Assembly (NCBI GenBank): GCA_964624475.1
Contig: CAZUYC010000136.1
Coordinates: forward strand, 1 to 64,000
Direction: 5' to 3'
Origin: CAZUYC01 sp964624475
Lineage (GTDB): Bacteria > Myxococcota_A > UBA9160 > SMWR01
Length of the DNA stretch: 64,000 nt
This document shows, one piece after another, positions 19,772 through 28,518 of this stretch. Below the pieces are notes generated by a model, which was not told the origin of the DNA, did not search any database, and saw only the letters and a list, made by a program, of their open reading frames with translations. The number at the start of each line of letters is the position of its first letter. Position 1 is the first letter of the stretch. The translations under genes were made by a program, and so were the position numbers.

Positions 19772-20428
19772 ATGCGCGAGGAGATCGCGCTCTTCCCGCT
19801 CTCGAACGTCGTCCTCTTCCCGCGGGTGAGGACTCCCCTCCACATCTTCGAGCCTCGCTATCGCCAGATGACCGAGCACGCCCTCGCGGGCGATCGCCAC
19901 GTCGGTATGGTGCTGGTCGACCCCGAGCGCGGGGCCGGGATGGCCGGCGACCCACCCATCTACCGGATCGGCTGCGCCGGAATCATCTCCGCGGCCCAGC
20001 GCCTCGCCGACGGGCGCTTCCACCTCGTGCTCGACGGCGTCTGGCGCTTCGAGATCGTGGAGGAGCCGCCGCGCCCGCCGGAGCGCCTCTATCGGGTGGC
20101 GCGGGTCGAGCGCCTGCCCGACACCCACGGCCCCGACGGGCGCGTCGCGGAGCTGCGCGCGCGCGTCCAGGACCGCGTGCGCCGCCTGCTCGCGCTCGCG
20201 GATCGGGAGCGGGCGCGGGAGTTCACACCCGAGCTCTTCCACGGCATGGACGACGAGACCTACGCGAACACGCTCGCAAACGCCCTCGCCCTCGCCGCGG
20301 CGGAGAAGCAGGGGCTGCTCGAGGCCGCAGGGGTGCTCGCGCGCTACGAGCGCCTGGAGGGGCTCCTCGCCTTCCGCCTGGCCGAGATCGGCCTCCCCGG
20401 GACGCGCCCGACGACCCGGCTGCACTGA
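19772..20428 (+). CDS. Lon N-terminal substrate-binding domain protein
   Basis: 218 residues made up of a stand-alone Lon-N (PUA-like) domain: IALFPLSNVVLFPRVRTPLHIFEPRYRQM is the family start, and the C-terminal helical part is also typical. There is no ATPase or protease domain, so it is not Lon itself. Such proteins may act as adaptors or bind peptides; the bacterial role is unknown. It is divergent from the SprT-like gene, with 61 bases between the starts, and precedes dnaA on the same strand by 362 bases. Confidence 0.85.
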   Translation: MREEIALFPLSNVVLFPRVRTPLHIFEPRYRQMTEHALAGDRHVGMVLVDPERGAGMAGDPPIYRIGCAGIISAAQRLADGRFHLVLDGVWRFEIVEEPPRPPERLYRVARVERLPDTHGPDGRVAELRARVQDRVRRLLALADRERAREFTPELFHGMDDETYANTLANALALAAAEKQGLLEAAGVLARYERLEGLLAFRLAEIGLPGTRPTTRLH

Positions 20429-20790
20429 GCGAACGCCTGCGGCGGAAAACGCCGAAAAAAGTCGAGAAAACTCGGAAATCATCGAAAATAAAAGATCTAG
20501 ATCTGCCGGCACGGCGCCGGCCGACACCGGAGCGCAGCGGTGGAAGGCGCCTCAGTTCCCGGGCGGGAAGTGCTCGGAATCACGCTGCGATCGGGCTACA
20601 AAACGCAGGTTTTCCGTCGGCGGGGACGCCGATTCGCCCCGTGCATCCGCGTGTAGGCGCGGCGCGCCGATCGACCGCCTTCGAGCTTGCGGGTCGACCC
20701 CGAAGATGGTTTACTGCGCGGGCGCCGTAGCGGATCGATGGGGATACGGCGCCGCAGATAGTCTTAGAACCGCCGAGAATCGAAGAGCCG
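20429..20790. other. Noncoding gap before dnaA (362 bases)
   Basis: Holds an A-rich tract (about 20453-20500, with several short GAAAA runs), the palindrome AGATCTAGATCT and the small inverted repeat AAAACGCAGGTTTT. TTGCGG (20687-20692) and TTTACT (20710-20715), spaced 17 bases, could be a weak promoter for dnaA. I see no DnaA box (TTATCCACA or close) and no gene on either strand. Confidence 0.6.
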
Positions 20791-22224
20791 ATGAGCCTCC
20801 CCCCGGAGCTCTGGGATGGCGTTTTGCGCCGTCTCGGGGCAGAGCTGCCCCGCCACGCGCTCGAAGCCTGGGTGCGCCCCCTCGTCGCCGAGGCGAGCCC
20901 CGGCGGGCTGCGCCTGCGCTGCCCGAGCGCCTTCCACCGCAGCCGGATCGAGGCGCGGCTGCTCGCCCGGATCGAGCGCTGCGTCGAGGTGGAGGCCGGG
21001 CGCCGGGTGGCGATCGAGCTCGCCGTGCCCGAGGCCGGCGCCGCGCGGGCCGCGCCGGACGCTGCCGCATCGGAGGTCGCGACGTCGGAGGTGGCCGCGT
21101 CGGAGGTCGAGGGCGTCGGGCCGGCGCCGCGCCTCGCGCCGCCGCGCGTGGAGCGTTGCGCGGCGGCAGCAGGGCGCGCGCGGCCGGCGCCGTGGCAGGC
21201 TGCGCTCTCGCACAGCTTCGAGAGCTTCGTCGTCGGCCCCTGCAACGCGCTCGCGCGGGAGGCGGCCCTCGCCGTCGCGCGCGATGCGCAGCGACCCGCG
21301 AATCCGCTCTTCCTCGTCTCCGACTCGGGGCTCGGCAAGACCCACCTCTCGCGCGCCGTCGTCGGCGAGGCGTCGCGGCGGGGCCGCGACGGCTGCATCT
21401 ACGAGTCGGCGGAGGCCTTCACGGGCCACTTCCTGGCCGCGATCCGCGACCGCAGCATGGATCGCTTCAAACGGCGCTACCGCCAGGAGTGCGGGATGCT
21501 CGTGCTCGAGGACGTCCAGTTCCTGCGCGCGAAGACCGCGACCCAGCTCGAGCTCTTCCACACGCTCTCGCACCTGATCGACGCCGGCGTCCGGGTGGTG
21601 CTCACCGGCGACCGGCTGCCGCGGGACATCGACGGCCTCGACGCGCGCCTGCGCTCGCGCATGGGGGCCGGGCTCGTCGCGGAGATGGAGCCGCCCGACG
21701 CCATCGTCCGCCGGGAGATCCTGCGCAGCAAGGCCTCTCACGGCGGCCTCCGCATCCCCGACGAGTGCATCGACCTGCTCGTCGAGGCGCTGCGCGGCAG
21801 CGTGCGCGACCTCGAGGGCGCGCTGATCCAGCTCGTCGCGAGCGCTTCGCTGCTCAAGCGCCCCATCGACCTCGACCTCACTCGCCGCGCGCTGCACAAG
21901 CTCGCGCCGATGGAGCCGCTCGGGGCCTGCCTCGACGTCGGCAGCGTCGTCCGGACCGTGGCCGCCTTCTTCGGAACCACACCCGAGCAGCTCGCCGCGC
22001 GCTCCAGGCGCCGCGACGTCCTCGTGCCCCGTCAGCTCGCGATGTACCTCTGCCGCCGCTACACCGACGCCCCGCAGGCCGCCATCGCGCGCGCCCTCGG
22101 CCGCGACCACCCGTCGGTCGCGAACGCGGTGCGAAAGATCGAGCGCGCGATCCTCGAGAGCGCCCCGCTCCGCTACCGCGTCGAGGAGCTCGCCGCGCGC
22201 CTCGACCGCCTGCGCCGGAGCTGA
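20791..22224 (+). CDS. dnaA: Chromosomal replication initiator DnaA, divergent
   Basis: 477 residues with all four DnaA domains: domain I (LWDGVLRRLGAELPRHALEAW), an Ala/Ser-rich linker with SEVATSEVAASEV repeats, AAA+ domain III and DNA-binding domain IV. The Walker A is SDSGLGKTHL instead of the usual GGVGLGKTHL, so the first Gly is Ser; Walker B is LVLEDVQFL rather than LIDDIQFL. The Arg-finger LRSR is present. Domain IV (AMYLCRRYTDAPQAAIARAL, then GRDHPSVANAV) is recognisable. No dnaN, DnaA boxes or rpmH lie nearby, so this may be an orphan dnaA or a paralogue. ATG 20791 has no strong ribosome site. Confidence 0.88.
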   Translation: MSLPPELWDGVLRRLGAELPRHALEAWVRPLVAEASPGGLRLRCPSAFHRSRIEARLLARIERCVEVEAGRRVAIELAVPEAGAARAAPDAAASEVATSEVAASEVEGVGPAPRLAPPRVERCAAAAGRARPAPWQAALSHSFESFVVGPCNALAREAALAVARDAQRPANPLFLVSDSGLGKTHLSRAVVGEASRRGRDGCIYESAEAFTGHFLAAIRDRSMDRFKRRYRQECGMLVLEDVQFLRAKTATQLELFHTLSHLIDAGVRVVLTGDRLPRDIDGLDARLRSRMGAGLVAEMEPPDAIVRREILRSKASHGGLRIPDECIDLLVEALRGSVRDLEGALIQLVASASLLKRPIDLDLTRRALHKLAPMEPLGACLDVGSVVRTVAAFFGTTPEQLAARSRRRDVLVPRQLAMYLCRRYTDAPQAAIARALGRDHPSVANAVRKIERAILESAPLRYRVEELAARLDRLRRS

Positions 22225-22289
22225 GCTTCGCCGACGCGCCGATGCTATCGATGCCGGGGGCCCTGGACCCGCGACGGTCGGAGGCGGTC

Positions 22290-24485
22290 GTGTTCCGAGC
22301 GGGCATGGTCACCCTCTCGCGCGCCCTCGCTCGGGAACGAGCGGGGGGCGCAGCCCTGCTCGCCTTGTGCGCGCTCGTCGCCGGCTTCTGGGTCTTCCGC
22401 CTGGTGATCTCGGCGCAACCCGTCGAATCCGACATCCACGGCTACTATCATCCGCTCTACCTCGCGACGTGGGGTCTCGGGAGCCCGTCGACGTGGAATC
22501 CGTACCAGCTCTGCGGCGTCCCCTGGCTCGCGCCGATCGGCGCAGCGACGCTCTACCCGCCCCACCTCCTCTACGCGCTGCTCCCCACCCACGTGGCGAT
22601 GGCCGCGTCGATGGTTCTGCACCTGATGCTCGCGGCCACCTCGCTGGCGATCCTCGCGCGCGCGATCGGCCTCGGCTGGGCGCCCGCGATCCTCGCGGGC
22701 GCCCTCGCCAGCATGCGCGGCCGCTTGCCCGGGCACGGCCCGCACCCGAACATGCTCGAAACCGGAGCCTGGCTCTTCGCGGGAGCGGCCGCGGTGTGGG
22801 CGCTCGCGCGCCATCCCCGACCGCTCTCGATCCTGCTCGTCGCCGCGTGCAGCGCGGCGAGCATCCTGGCGGGCTACGTCCAGTACACGACCTACAGCAT
22901 CCTCGCCTGGGCCGGGCTCCTCGGCGCCTTCTTGCTGGCCGAGCGCGCCTCGCGAGCCGCCTGGCTGCGCGCCGGCGGCGGCTTCGCCGTCGCCGGCGGC
23001 CTCGGTGCGCTGATCGCCGCAGCACAGCTCCTGCCCGCCCATGAGCTCGCCGGCCAGGCGACGCGAGGTCTGGGCCCGCTCGCCCGGGCCGAGGTCTATT
23101 CCTTCGGACCCCCCGGTTCGACGATCCGCGCGGCCCTCGAGCGGCTCTTCGTGATCGATGGCGGCGATCTCGCGCTCTCCGTCGGCGTGGTGAGCCTCCT
23201 GCTCGTGCCGCTCGGCATCGTCCTCCCGGGCCGGCGCCGGCTCGCGATCGCCGCCGTCGCGATCGGGCTCGCCGCGCTCCTCGTCGCGCTCGGACCGCTG
23301 ACTCCGCTCTTCGAGCTGCAGCGTCGGCTGCCCCCCTTCTGGGGCTTCCGGCATCCCGACCGCACGATGATCGTGCTCGACCTCTGCGTCGCGATCGCCG
23401 CCGCCCTCGGCCTGGAGTCGCTTCGGCGCGCCCTCGCGAAGCGCCTCGGCGCGCGCGCGGCCGCGCTCGCCACGGCGGCCGTGCTGTGCGCGGCCCTCGC
23501 AGAGCTCTTCGCCGCCTCTCCCGAGCGCTACCGCCCGTCCTACTCGACGGCGGGCTACGCGGCCGTCTTCGAGGCCGAGCATCCGCTCTTCGCGCGGGTG
23601 CGGGAGGGTGGGAATCGCGTCTTCCTGTGGAACCCCGGCAAGCAGCTCCCGGCGAAGCTCGGCTCCGTCTTCGGCCTGCGCGTCGTCGACGACTACGAGC
23701 CGATGAGCCCGCTGCGCCAGGCTCGCTACTTCACCTTCTTCGCCCTGGGTCGCCCCGACCGAAGTCCCCGCGAGCGGCAGCCCTACCACGGCCGCCTCCG
23801 CCTCCCGCGCGACGCAAAGGCGGCGCGCGAGCTCGCGTCGCGCCAGCGCCTGCTCGACCTCGCCGCCGTGCGCTTCGTGCTCGCGCACGAGAAGGCGGCG
23901 GCATCGCGCGTCTTTCGGGAGTACGCGAGCGCTGCCGGTCTCGAACGGGTCGCCGCCGAGCGGCACCTCGTGCTCTTCGAGAGCCCGCGCGCACTGCCCC
24001 GCGCCTTCGTCACCTACCGCTGGCTCGCGGCCCCCGAGCCCCCGGAGCTCCTCGCCGCGCTCGCCGCGGCCGACTTCGACCCGTTGGCGGCGAGCTACCT
24101 CGAGACGGAGGGGCAGGACGGCGGCGCGGAGGCTCCCGCGAGCGGCTCGCCCGCGGCGCCGCCGCGCGGGCGGGCGGCGGAGATCCTGCGCGACGAGCCC
24201 GCGCGGGTCGAGATCGACGCGGAGCTCGCCGCGCCCGGACTCCTCGTGCTCGCCGACGCCTTCTATCCGGGCTGGCGCGCCAGCGTCGACGGGGAGCCGG
24301 CGTCGATCCGGCCGGCGAATCACCTCTTCCGCGGCGTCGCGCTGCCGCGCGGGCGCCACCGCGTCGTCTTCGAGTACGCGCCGGCGAGCCTGCGGATCGG
24401 CGCCGCGGCCAGCGCGGCCGGCCTCGCCGTGGCGCTGCTGCTCGCATGGCGCGCGCGGCGCGCCGCCCGCTCAGCTCCTGCGTGA
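22290..24485 (+). CDS. YfhO-type polytopic membrane glycosyltransferase-like protein (copy 1)
   Basis: About 731 residues with at least ten hydrophobic helices and a C-terminal soluble domain. The early loop ESDIHGYYHPLYLATW and the WNPYQLCGVPWLAP block are typical of YfhO-like proteins, which are linked to glycosylation of envelope polymers. The C-terminal domain has DAFYPGWRASVDGEPASIRP and GRHRVVFEYAP, also typical of the family. I start at GTG 22290, five bases after GGAGG; ATG 22242, 22251 and 22305 are alternatives. It runs into a convergent homologue, overlapping by 15 bases at the 3' ends. Confidence 0.78.
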   Translation: MFRAGMVTLSRALARERAGGAALLALCALVAGFWVFRLVISAQPVESDIHGYYHPLYLATWGLGSPSTWNPYQLCGVPWLAPIGAATLYPPHLLYALLPTHVAMAASMVLHLMLAATSLAILARAIGLGWAPAILAGALASMRGRLPGHGPHPNMLETGAWLFAGAAAVWALARHPRPLSILLVAACSAASILAGYVQYTTYSILAWAGLLGAFLLAERASRAAWLRAGGGFAVAGGLGALIAAAQLLPAHELAGQATRGLGPLARAEVYSFGPPGSTIRAALERLFVIDGGDLALSVGVVSLLLVPLGIVLPGRRRLAIAAVAIGLAALLVALGPLTPLFELQRRLPPFWGFRHPDRTMIVLDLCVAIAAALGLESLRRALAKRLGARAAALATAAVLCAALAELFAASPERYRPSYSTAGYAAVFEAEHPLFARVREGGNRVFLWNPGKQLPAKLGSVFGLRVVDDYEPMSPLRQARYFTFFALGRPDRSPRERQPYHGRLRLPRDAKAARELASRQRLLDLAAVRFVLAHEKAAASRVFREYASAAGLERVAAERHLVLFESPRALPRAFVTYRWLAAPEPPELLAALAAADFDPLAASYLETEGQDGGAEAPASGSPAAPPRGRAAEILRDEPARVEIDAELAAPGLLVLADAFYPGWRASVDGEPASIRPANHLFRGVALPRGRHRVVFEYAPASLRIGAAASAAGLAVALLLAWRARRAARSAPA

Positions 24486-26714
24486 GCGCGCGAGCACGGC
24501 CGCGACGGCGGCGAGTGAGAGCAGCGAGAGGGCGACTCCGACCCGGAAGCTGCGCGGGCGGTACTCGAAGACGACGCGGTGTCGACCCGCTGGGATCGCC
24601 ACGGCGCGGTGCAGTCCGTTCGCGAGCAGGATCTCGGCGCGCTCGCCGTCGACGCGCGCCTCCCAGCCGGGGTAGTGGCTGTCGGTGAGGACGAGCAGCG
24701 CGTCCGCCGCGGCCTCCGCCTCGACCACGACCCGCTCGGGGCGATCCTCGACGATTCGCGACGCGTGCGCCGCGGCGCCGTCCGCCTCGCGCGACGGGAA
24801 GCCGGGGTCCCGATCGAGGATCACGACGCGCCGGAAGTCGAGGTCCCCTCGCGCCACGTGCTCGAACGCGGCGCCTCGGTCCGCGATCCGGTAGCGATCG
24901 ATGACGAAGGCTCGGGGCAGCGCGTCGTCGTTCGAAACGGCGCGCACCGCGTGCGCAGCTCCCGGCAGGATCAGGCGCCGCACGCTCATCACGTCGTAGA
25001 AGGTCGGATGGGTCTCGGGATCGAGCCCGACCAGGGTCGCGCCCCGGCTGATCCGGCCGGTGAGCCGGCGGTGGAGCTCGGCCCACTGCACCGGGATCAG
25101 TGGCTCGTAGCACGAGGCGCGGCGCAGGCCCGCGGAGGGTCCAGCGCCGACGGCGGGAGCGAAGCCGACGAGCTCGAGGCGGTCGCTACCCGCCTTCGCG
25201 CGCTGCGCGTCGAGCTGCTCCGGAGCCAGGGAGACCCGATCGGTGTGGAAGCGGTGCGCGAGCTCGACGGGGATCCGCCGGAGCGAGCCGGTCGGGCGCG
25301 TGGCGAGCGCCAGGTCCGCCGCCACGAAGAGCGCCAGCACCGGTCCGGCGGCGGTGCGCAGCCAGCGGATCCGCGAGCCGAGGGCGAGCAGCAGCACGAG
25401 GGCCGGGGGCAGCCGCCACAGCGCAGCGGCGTGGCCCGTCCAGAGCATTCCGAGCCCGACGCCCGCGGCGGCGCAGAGCGCGCTCGCCCAGAGCCAACGT
25501 CTCCGCGCCGGGGGGCTCGGCGCTTCGAGGGCGACGAGCCCGATCGCCGCCAGCCCGCTGGCGCAGAAGAAGGCGACGAAGCGAAGGCGCTCGGGCGAGC
25601 GCAAGCTCCCGACGAAGGGAAGCCGCGCGTAGGCCTCGTAGAGCGGGCGCGCGGGGCCCAGATACCCGTCCGAGAGGAGCAGCGCGGCAGCGCCCGCCGC
25701 GAGCAGCAGCCAGGTCCGCGGATCCCGCCATGCCAGCACGGGGGCGACCGCGAGCGCCAGCAGCATCGCCGTCCCCAGGTAGCCCCTCGCGCCGTGCTCG
25801 TAGACGATCTCGCCCCGCGAGGGGTCGAAGACGCTGGCCAGCATCGCGCCGCTGTGGGGAAACGCAAAGAAGTTGAGGTAGTGCACCTCGGCGGGCAGCA
25901 GCACGCGGGATCGGACGCTCTCGGCGACGAGCTCGAGGGTCGGCGCGAGCTGCACTCCCGCCACGCCGACACCCGCCAGGATCGCTGCGCCCAGCACCGT
26001 TGCGCTCACCGCCGCCCGCCTCCAGCCGTGCGAGCCCGCGCGCGCCTGCACGCAAAGCCGAACGATCGCGTAGGGAGCGACGAGGAAATAGGTGTACAGG
26101 ACGTACTGCGGGAATCCCGCCAGGATCTGGACCGCGCAGCCGAGCGCCAACCCCGCCCACCAGCGCGGGTCGGGCGCGCGGCAGAGCTTCTCGACGCACA
26201 AGAGGATCCAGGGCAGCCAGACGACCGAAGCCGCGGCGGGCGGCCACAGGATCTGCCCGAGGCAGCACTTGAAGACGAAGAGGAGCGCGCAGCAGGCGGC
26301 GCTGAAGGGGCCGCAACCCCAGCTCCGGAACAGCCACCAGGCGAAGGTCGCCCCGAGCGCGCAATGGAGGAACGCGAGCACGGAGAGCGCTACGTGCGCG
26401 GGAGCGACGAGGGCGAGCCAGTTGCCCGGATAGAAGACTCCCGCCTGCAGCGTCGCGAGCAGCGGGATGCCGCTGCAGCTCTCGGGGTTCCAGAGCGGGA
26501 TCTCTCCGGCGGCGAGGCGGCGCGCCATGCGCTCGATCGTCCCCACGTAGTAGTTCACGAGGTCGCCCTGGCGGGCGATGCCGACGACGCGCTTCGACGT
26601 CGCGGTCCCCGGTGGGGCGTTGAAGCGCAGCCAGAGAACCCAGGTCGCGCCGACCAGGAACGCGACGGGCAGCGCCGCGCCGATCCAGCTCGCGAACGCC
26701 CCGCGTCGGGTCAC
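24471..26714 (-). CDS. YfhO-type polytopic membrane glycosyltransferase-like protein (copy 2)
   Basis: 747 residues, GTG start 26714 overlapping the methyltransferase stop as GTGA. Many hydrophobic helices; the early motif GEIPLWNPESCSGIPLLATL and the C-terminal DSHYPGWEARVDGERAEILL and GRHRVVFEYRP mark it as a homologue of the facing gene. It is the last gene of the minus-strand run that also encodes a polyprenol-type glycosyltransferase and a methyltransferase, so a role in moving or adding sugars at the membrane is the best inference. The lipid or protein target is unknown. Confidence 0.78.
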   Translation of the reverse strand: MTRRGAFASWIGAALPVAFLVGATWVLWLRFNAPPGTATSKRVVGIARQGDLVNYYVGTIERMARRLAAGEIPLWNPESCSGIPLLATLQAGVFYPGNWLALVAPAHVALSVLAFLHCALGATFAWWLFRSWGCGPFSAACCALLFVFKCCLGQILWPPAAASVVWLPWILLCVEKLCRAPDPRWWAGLALGCAVQILAGFPQYVLYTYFLVAPYAIVRLCVQARAGSHGWRRAAVSATVLGAAILAGVGVAGVQLAPTLELVAESVRSRVLLPAEVHYLNFFAFPHSGAMLASVFDPSRGEIVYEHGARGYLGTAMLLALAVAPVLAWRDPRTWLLLAAGAAALLLSDGYLGPARPLYEAYARLPFVGSLRSPERLRFVAFFCASGLAAIGLVALEAPSPPARRRWLWASALCAAAGVGLGMLWTGHAAALWRLPPALVLLLALGSRIRWLRTAAGPVLALFVAADLALATRPTGSLRRIPVELAHRFHTDRVSLAPEQLDAQRAKAGSDRLELVGFAPAVGAGPSAGLRRASCYEPLIPVQWAELHRRLTGRISRGATLVGLDPETHPTFYDVMSVRRLILPGAAHAVRAVSNDDALPRAFVIDRYRIADRGAAFEHVARGDLDFRRVVILDRDPGFPSREADGAAAHASRIVEDRPERVVVEAEAAADALLVLTDSHYPGWEARVDGERAEILLANGLHRAVAIPAGRHRVVFEYRPRSFRVGVALSLLSLAAVAAVLARSRRS

Positions 26715-27562
26715 GGCGAGCGCCGGACCGCCGCGACCGTCACCACGTCGAAGAGATTCACCGCCACCTCGCGGCCCGCGCCGGGCCAGCGCGCGGGGCC
26801 GGCCGCCGCGCGGCCGAGGAGCGTCTTGCGCAGCCGCTCGACCAGGTAGCCGATCGGGTAGAGCGAGGCCTCGGCTCGCATCGACTCGACCCGCAGGCCG
26901 TGCGCGCCGAGAAGCCGGCGGAGGCTCCGGCGGGTGAAGAAGAAGAGGTGCTCCGGGATCGAATACAGGTGCCAGCGCGGGCCCGAGAGGCGCGCCACCA
27001 CGCTGCCGACGTCGCCGGTCGTGAGCACGAGCCGTCCACCGGGGCGCAGGCAGGCGCTCGCGGTCGCGACGGCGGCGTGCGGGTCGGGCAGGTGCTCGAG
27101 CACGTCCCAGAGCGTCACGGCGTCGAAAGCCGCCGCGGCGAAGGGAAGCGCCGCCGCGTCCGCGATCACGACCCGGCCCCCGCTCGCGCTCGCGGCGCGG
27201 CGCGCCCCCGCGGCGGAGATCTCGACGCCGAAGGCCCGCCACCCCGCCGCGCGCGCCTCCGCGACGGCGAAGCCGTAGGCGGCCCCGACGTCGAGCAGCC
27301 GCGCTCCCGGCGCGGGGGCACCGAGGCGCGCCACGCGGCGCGCGAAGTTCCGGCGCAGGGCGGGCTCGAGCGCCCCGTAGTCGTCGTAGCCGCGCGCGGC
27401 GGAGGGGTCCGCGAAGTAGCTGGCGTCGTAGCTGGAACGCGGATCGAAGCCGGGCGGCGGCCGCCAGAAGCGCACGCCGCAGTCCGCACACTCCGCGATC
27501 GCGACGCCGCCGGCGCGGAGGCGTTCGTGGCACCCGCCCCCGCCGCACACGGGGCAGCTCAT
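26711..27562 (-). CDS. Class I SAM-dependent methyltransferase with N-terminal zinc ribbon
   Basis: 283 residues. The first 30 residues hold two CxxC pairs (CPVCGGGGC and CADCG), a small zinc-binding head seen in sugar/glycan methyltransferases. The SAM motif I is RLLDVGAAYGFAVAEARAAG, then ALPFAAAAFDAVTLWDVLEH for the later motifs. It overlaps the glycosyltransferase stop as ATGA and YfhO copy 2 as GTGA, so the three are translationally coupled. Likely modifies a glycan or lipid-linked intermediate; the substrate is not shown. Confidence 0.8.
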   Translation of the reverse strand: MSCPVCGGGGCHERLRAGGVAIAECADCGVRFWRPPPGFDPRSSYDASYFADPSAARGYDDYGALEPALRRNFARRVARLGAPAPGARLLDVGAAYGFAVAEARAAGWRAFGVEISAAGARRAASASGGRVVIADAAALPFAAAAFDAVTLWDVLEHLPDPHAAVATASACLRPGGRLVLTTGDVGSVVARLSGPRWHLYSIPEHLFFFTRRSLRRLLGAHGLRVESMRAEASLYPIGYLVERLRKTLLGRAAAGPARWPGAGREVAVNLFDVVTVAAVRRSP

Positions 27563-28518
27563 GGGGCGTCGATGCCCCGCACGGAGTCGATCACGTAGCG
27601 CGGCCGGCGCTTCACCTCCTCGTAGGTCCGACCGACGTACTCGCTCACGATCCCGAGCGAGAGCAGCTGCACGCCGCCGAAGAGGAGAAGCAGCACCACG
27701 ATCGAGGTGAGCCCGGGCTCTTCCACGCGCCCCGCGAAGAAGGCGACGAGCCAGTAGAGCCCGTAGGCGAGCCCCGCGAGCGTCGTCGCGACGCCGAGGA
27801 GCGTGATCAGGCGCAGCGGGAGCACCGAGAACGCCACGATCCCGTCGAGGGCGAGCCGCAGCATCGGCGAGAGGCGGTACTTGCTGCGACCCGCGAAGCG
27901 GGCGCCCACCTCGTACTCCTCGGCCTCCTCGCGGAAGCCGAGCCAGGGGACGAGGCCGCGGACGAAGACGAAGTGCTCGTCGAAGCGGTTGAAGGCGTCG
28001 ACGACGCGGCGGTCGAGGAGCCGGAAGTCGGCGCCGGCCGGCTGGATCGGGACGCGCGAGAGCCGATTGATGGCGCGGTAGAAGGCGCGCCCGAGCCGCT
28101 CCTTGGCTCCCCGCCGCGACCCGGGTGGGAGGCGGCGTCGCGTGTGCACCACGTCGGCGCCGCCCTGCCATGCCTCGAGCAGGCGCGGCAGCAGCTCGGG
28201 TGGGTGTTGCAGGTCGCCGTCCATCGTGACGACGAGATCGCCCCGCGCGTAGCGCAGGCCGGCCGCAAGCGCCGCCTGGTGGCCGAAGCTGCGCGTGAAG
28301 CGGATCGTACACACGCGCGGGTCGACGGCCCGGAGCGCCGCGATCCGCTCCGGGGTGCGGTCGCGGCTCCCGTCGTCGACGAAGAGGAGCTCGTAGCGCG
28401 CGCCCGCTCCGGCGAGGGCGTCGCGCACGCGCCGCGCGAGCTCGTCGATGCAGCCCTCCTCGTCGAGCACGGGGACCACGACCGAGACCAGGGGGTTCGC
28501 GGGACGGGCCGCGGTCAC
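27559..28518 (-). CDS. Family 2 glycosyltransferase (DPM1/GtrB-like)
   Basis: 319 residues. A soluble GT-A domain (SVVVPVLDEEGCIDEL, LLFVDDGSRDRTPE, VTMDGDLQHPPELLP) is followed by two C-terminal membrane helices, the layout of polyprenyl-phosphate sugar transferases such as GtrB and ArnC. It would make the lipid-linked sugar that a YfhO-type or similar membrane transferase uses, which fits its neighbours. GTG 28518 overlaps the DUF6056-like stop as GTGA. Confidence 0.87.
   Translation of the reverse strand: MTAARPANPLVSVVVPVLDEEGCIDELARRVRDALAGAGARYELLFVDDGSRDRTPERIAALRAVDPRVCTIRFTRSFGHQAALAAGLRYARGDLVVTMDGDLQHPPELLPRLLEAWQGGADVVHTRRRLPPGSRRGAKERLGRAFYRAINRLSRVPIQPAGADFRLLDRRVVDAFNRFDEHFVFVRGLVPWLGFREEAEEYEVGARFAGRSKYRLSPMLRLALDGIVAFSVLPLRLITLLGVATTLAGLAYGLYWLVAFFAGRVEEPGLTSIVVLLLLFGGVQLLSLGIVSEYVGRTYEEVKRRPRYVIDSVRGIDAP

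Noticed and set aside
20429..20790. oriC beside dnaA
   Set aside because: A-rich tract is present but no DnaA boxes, dnaN or rpmH.
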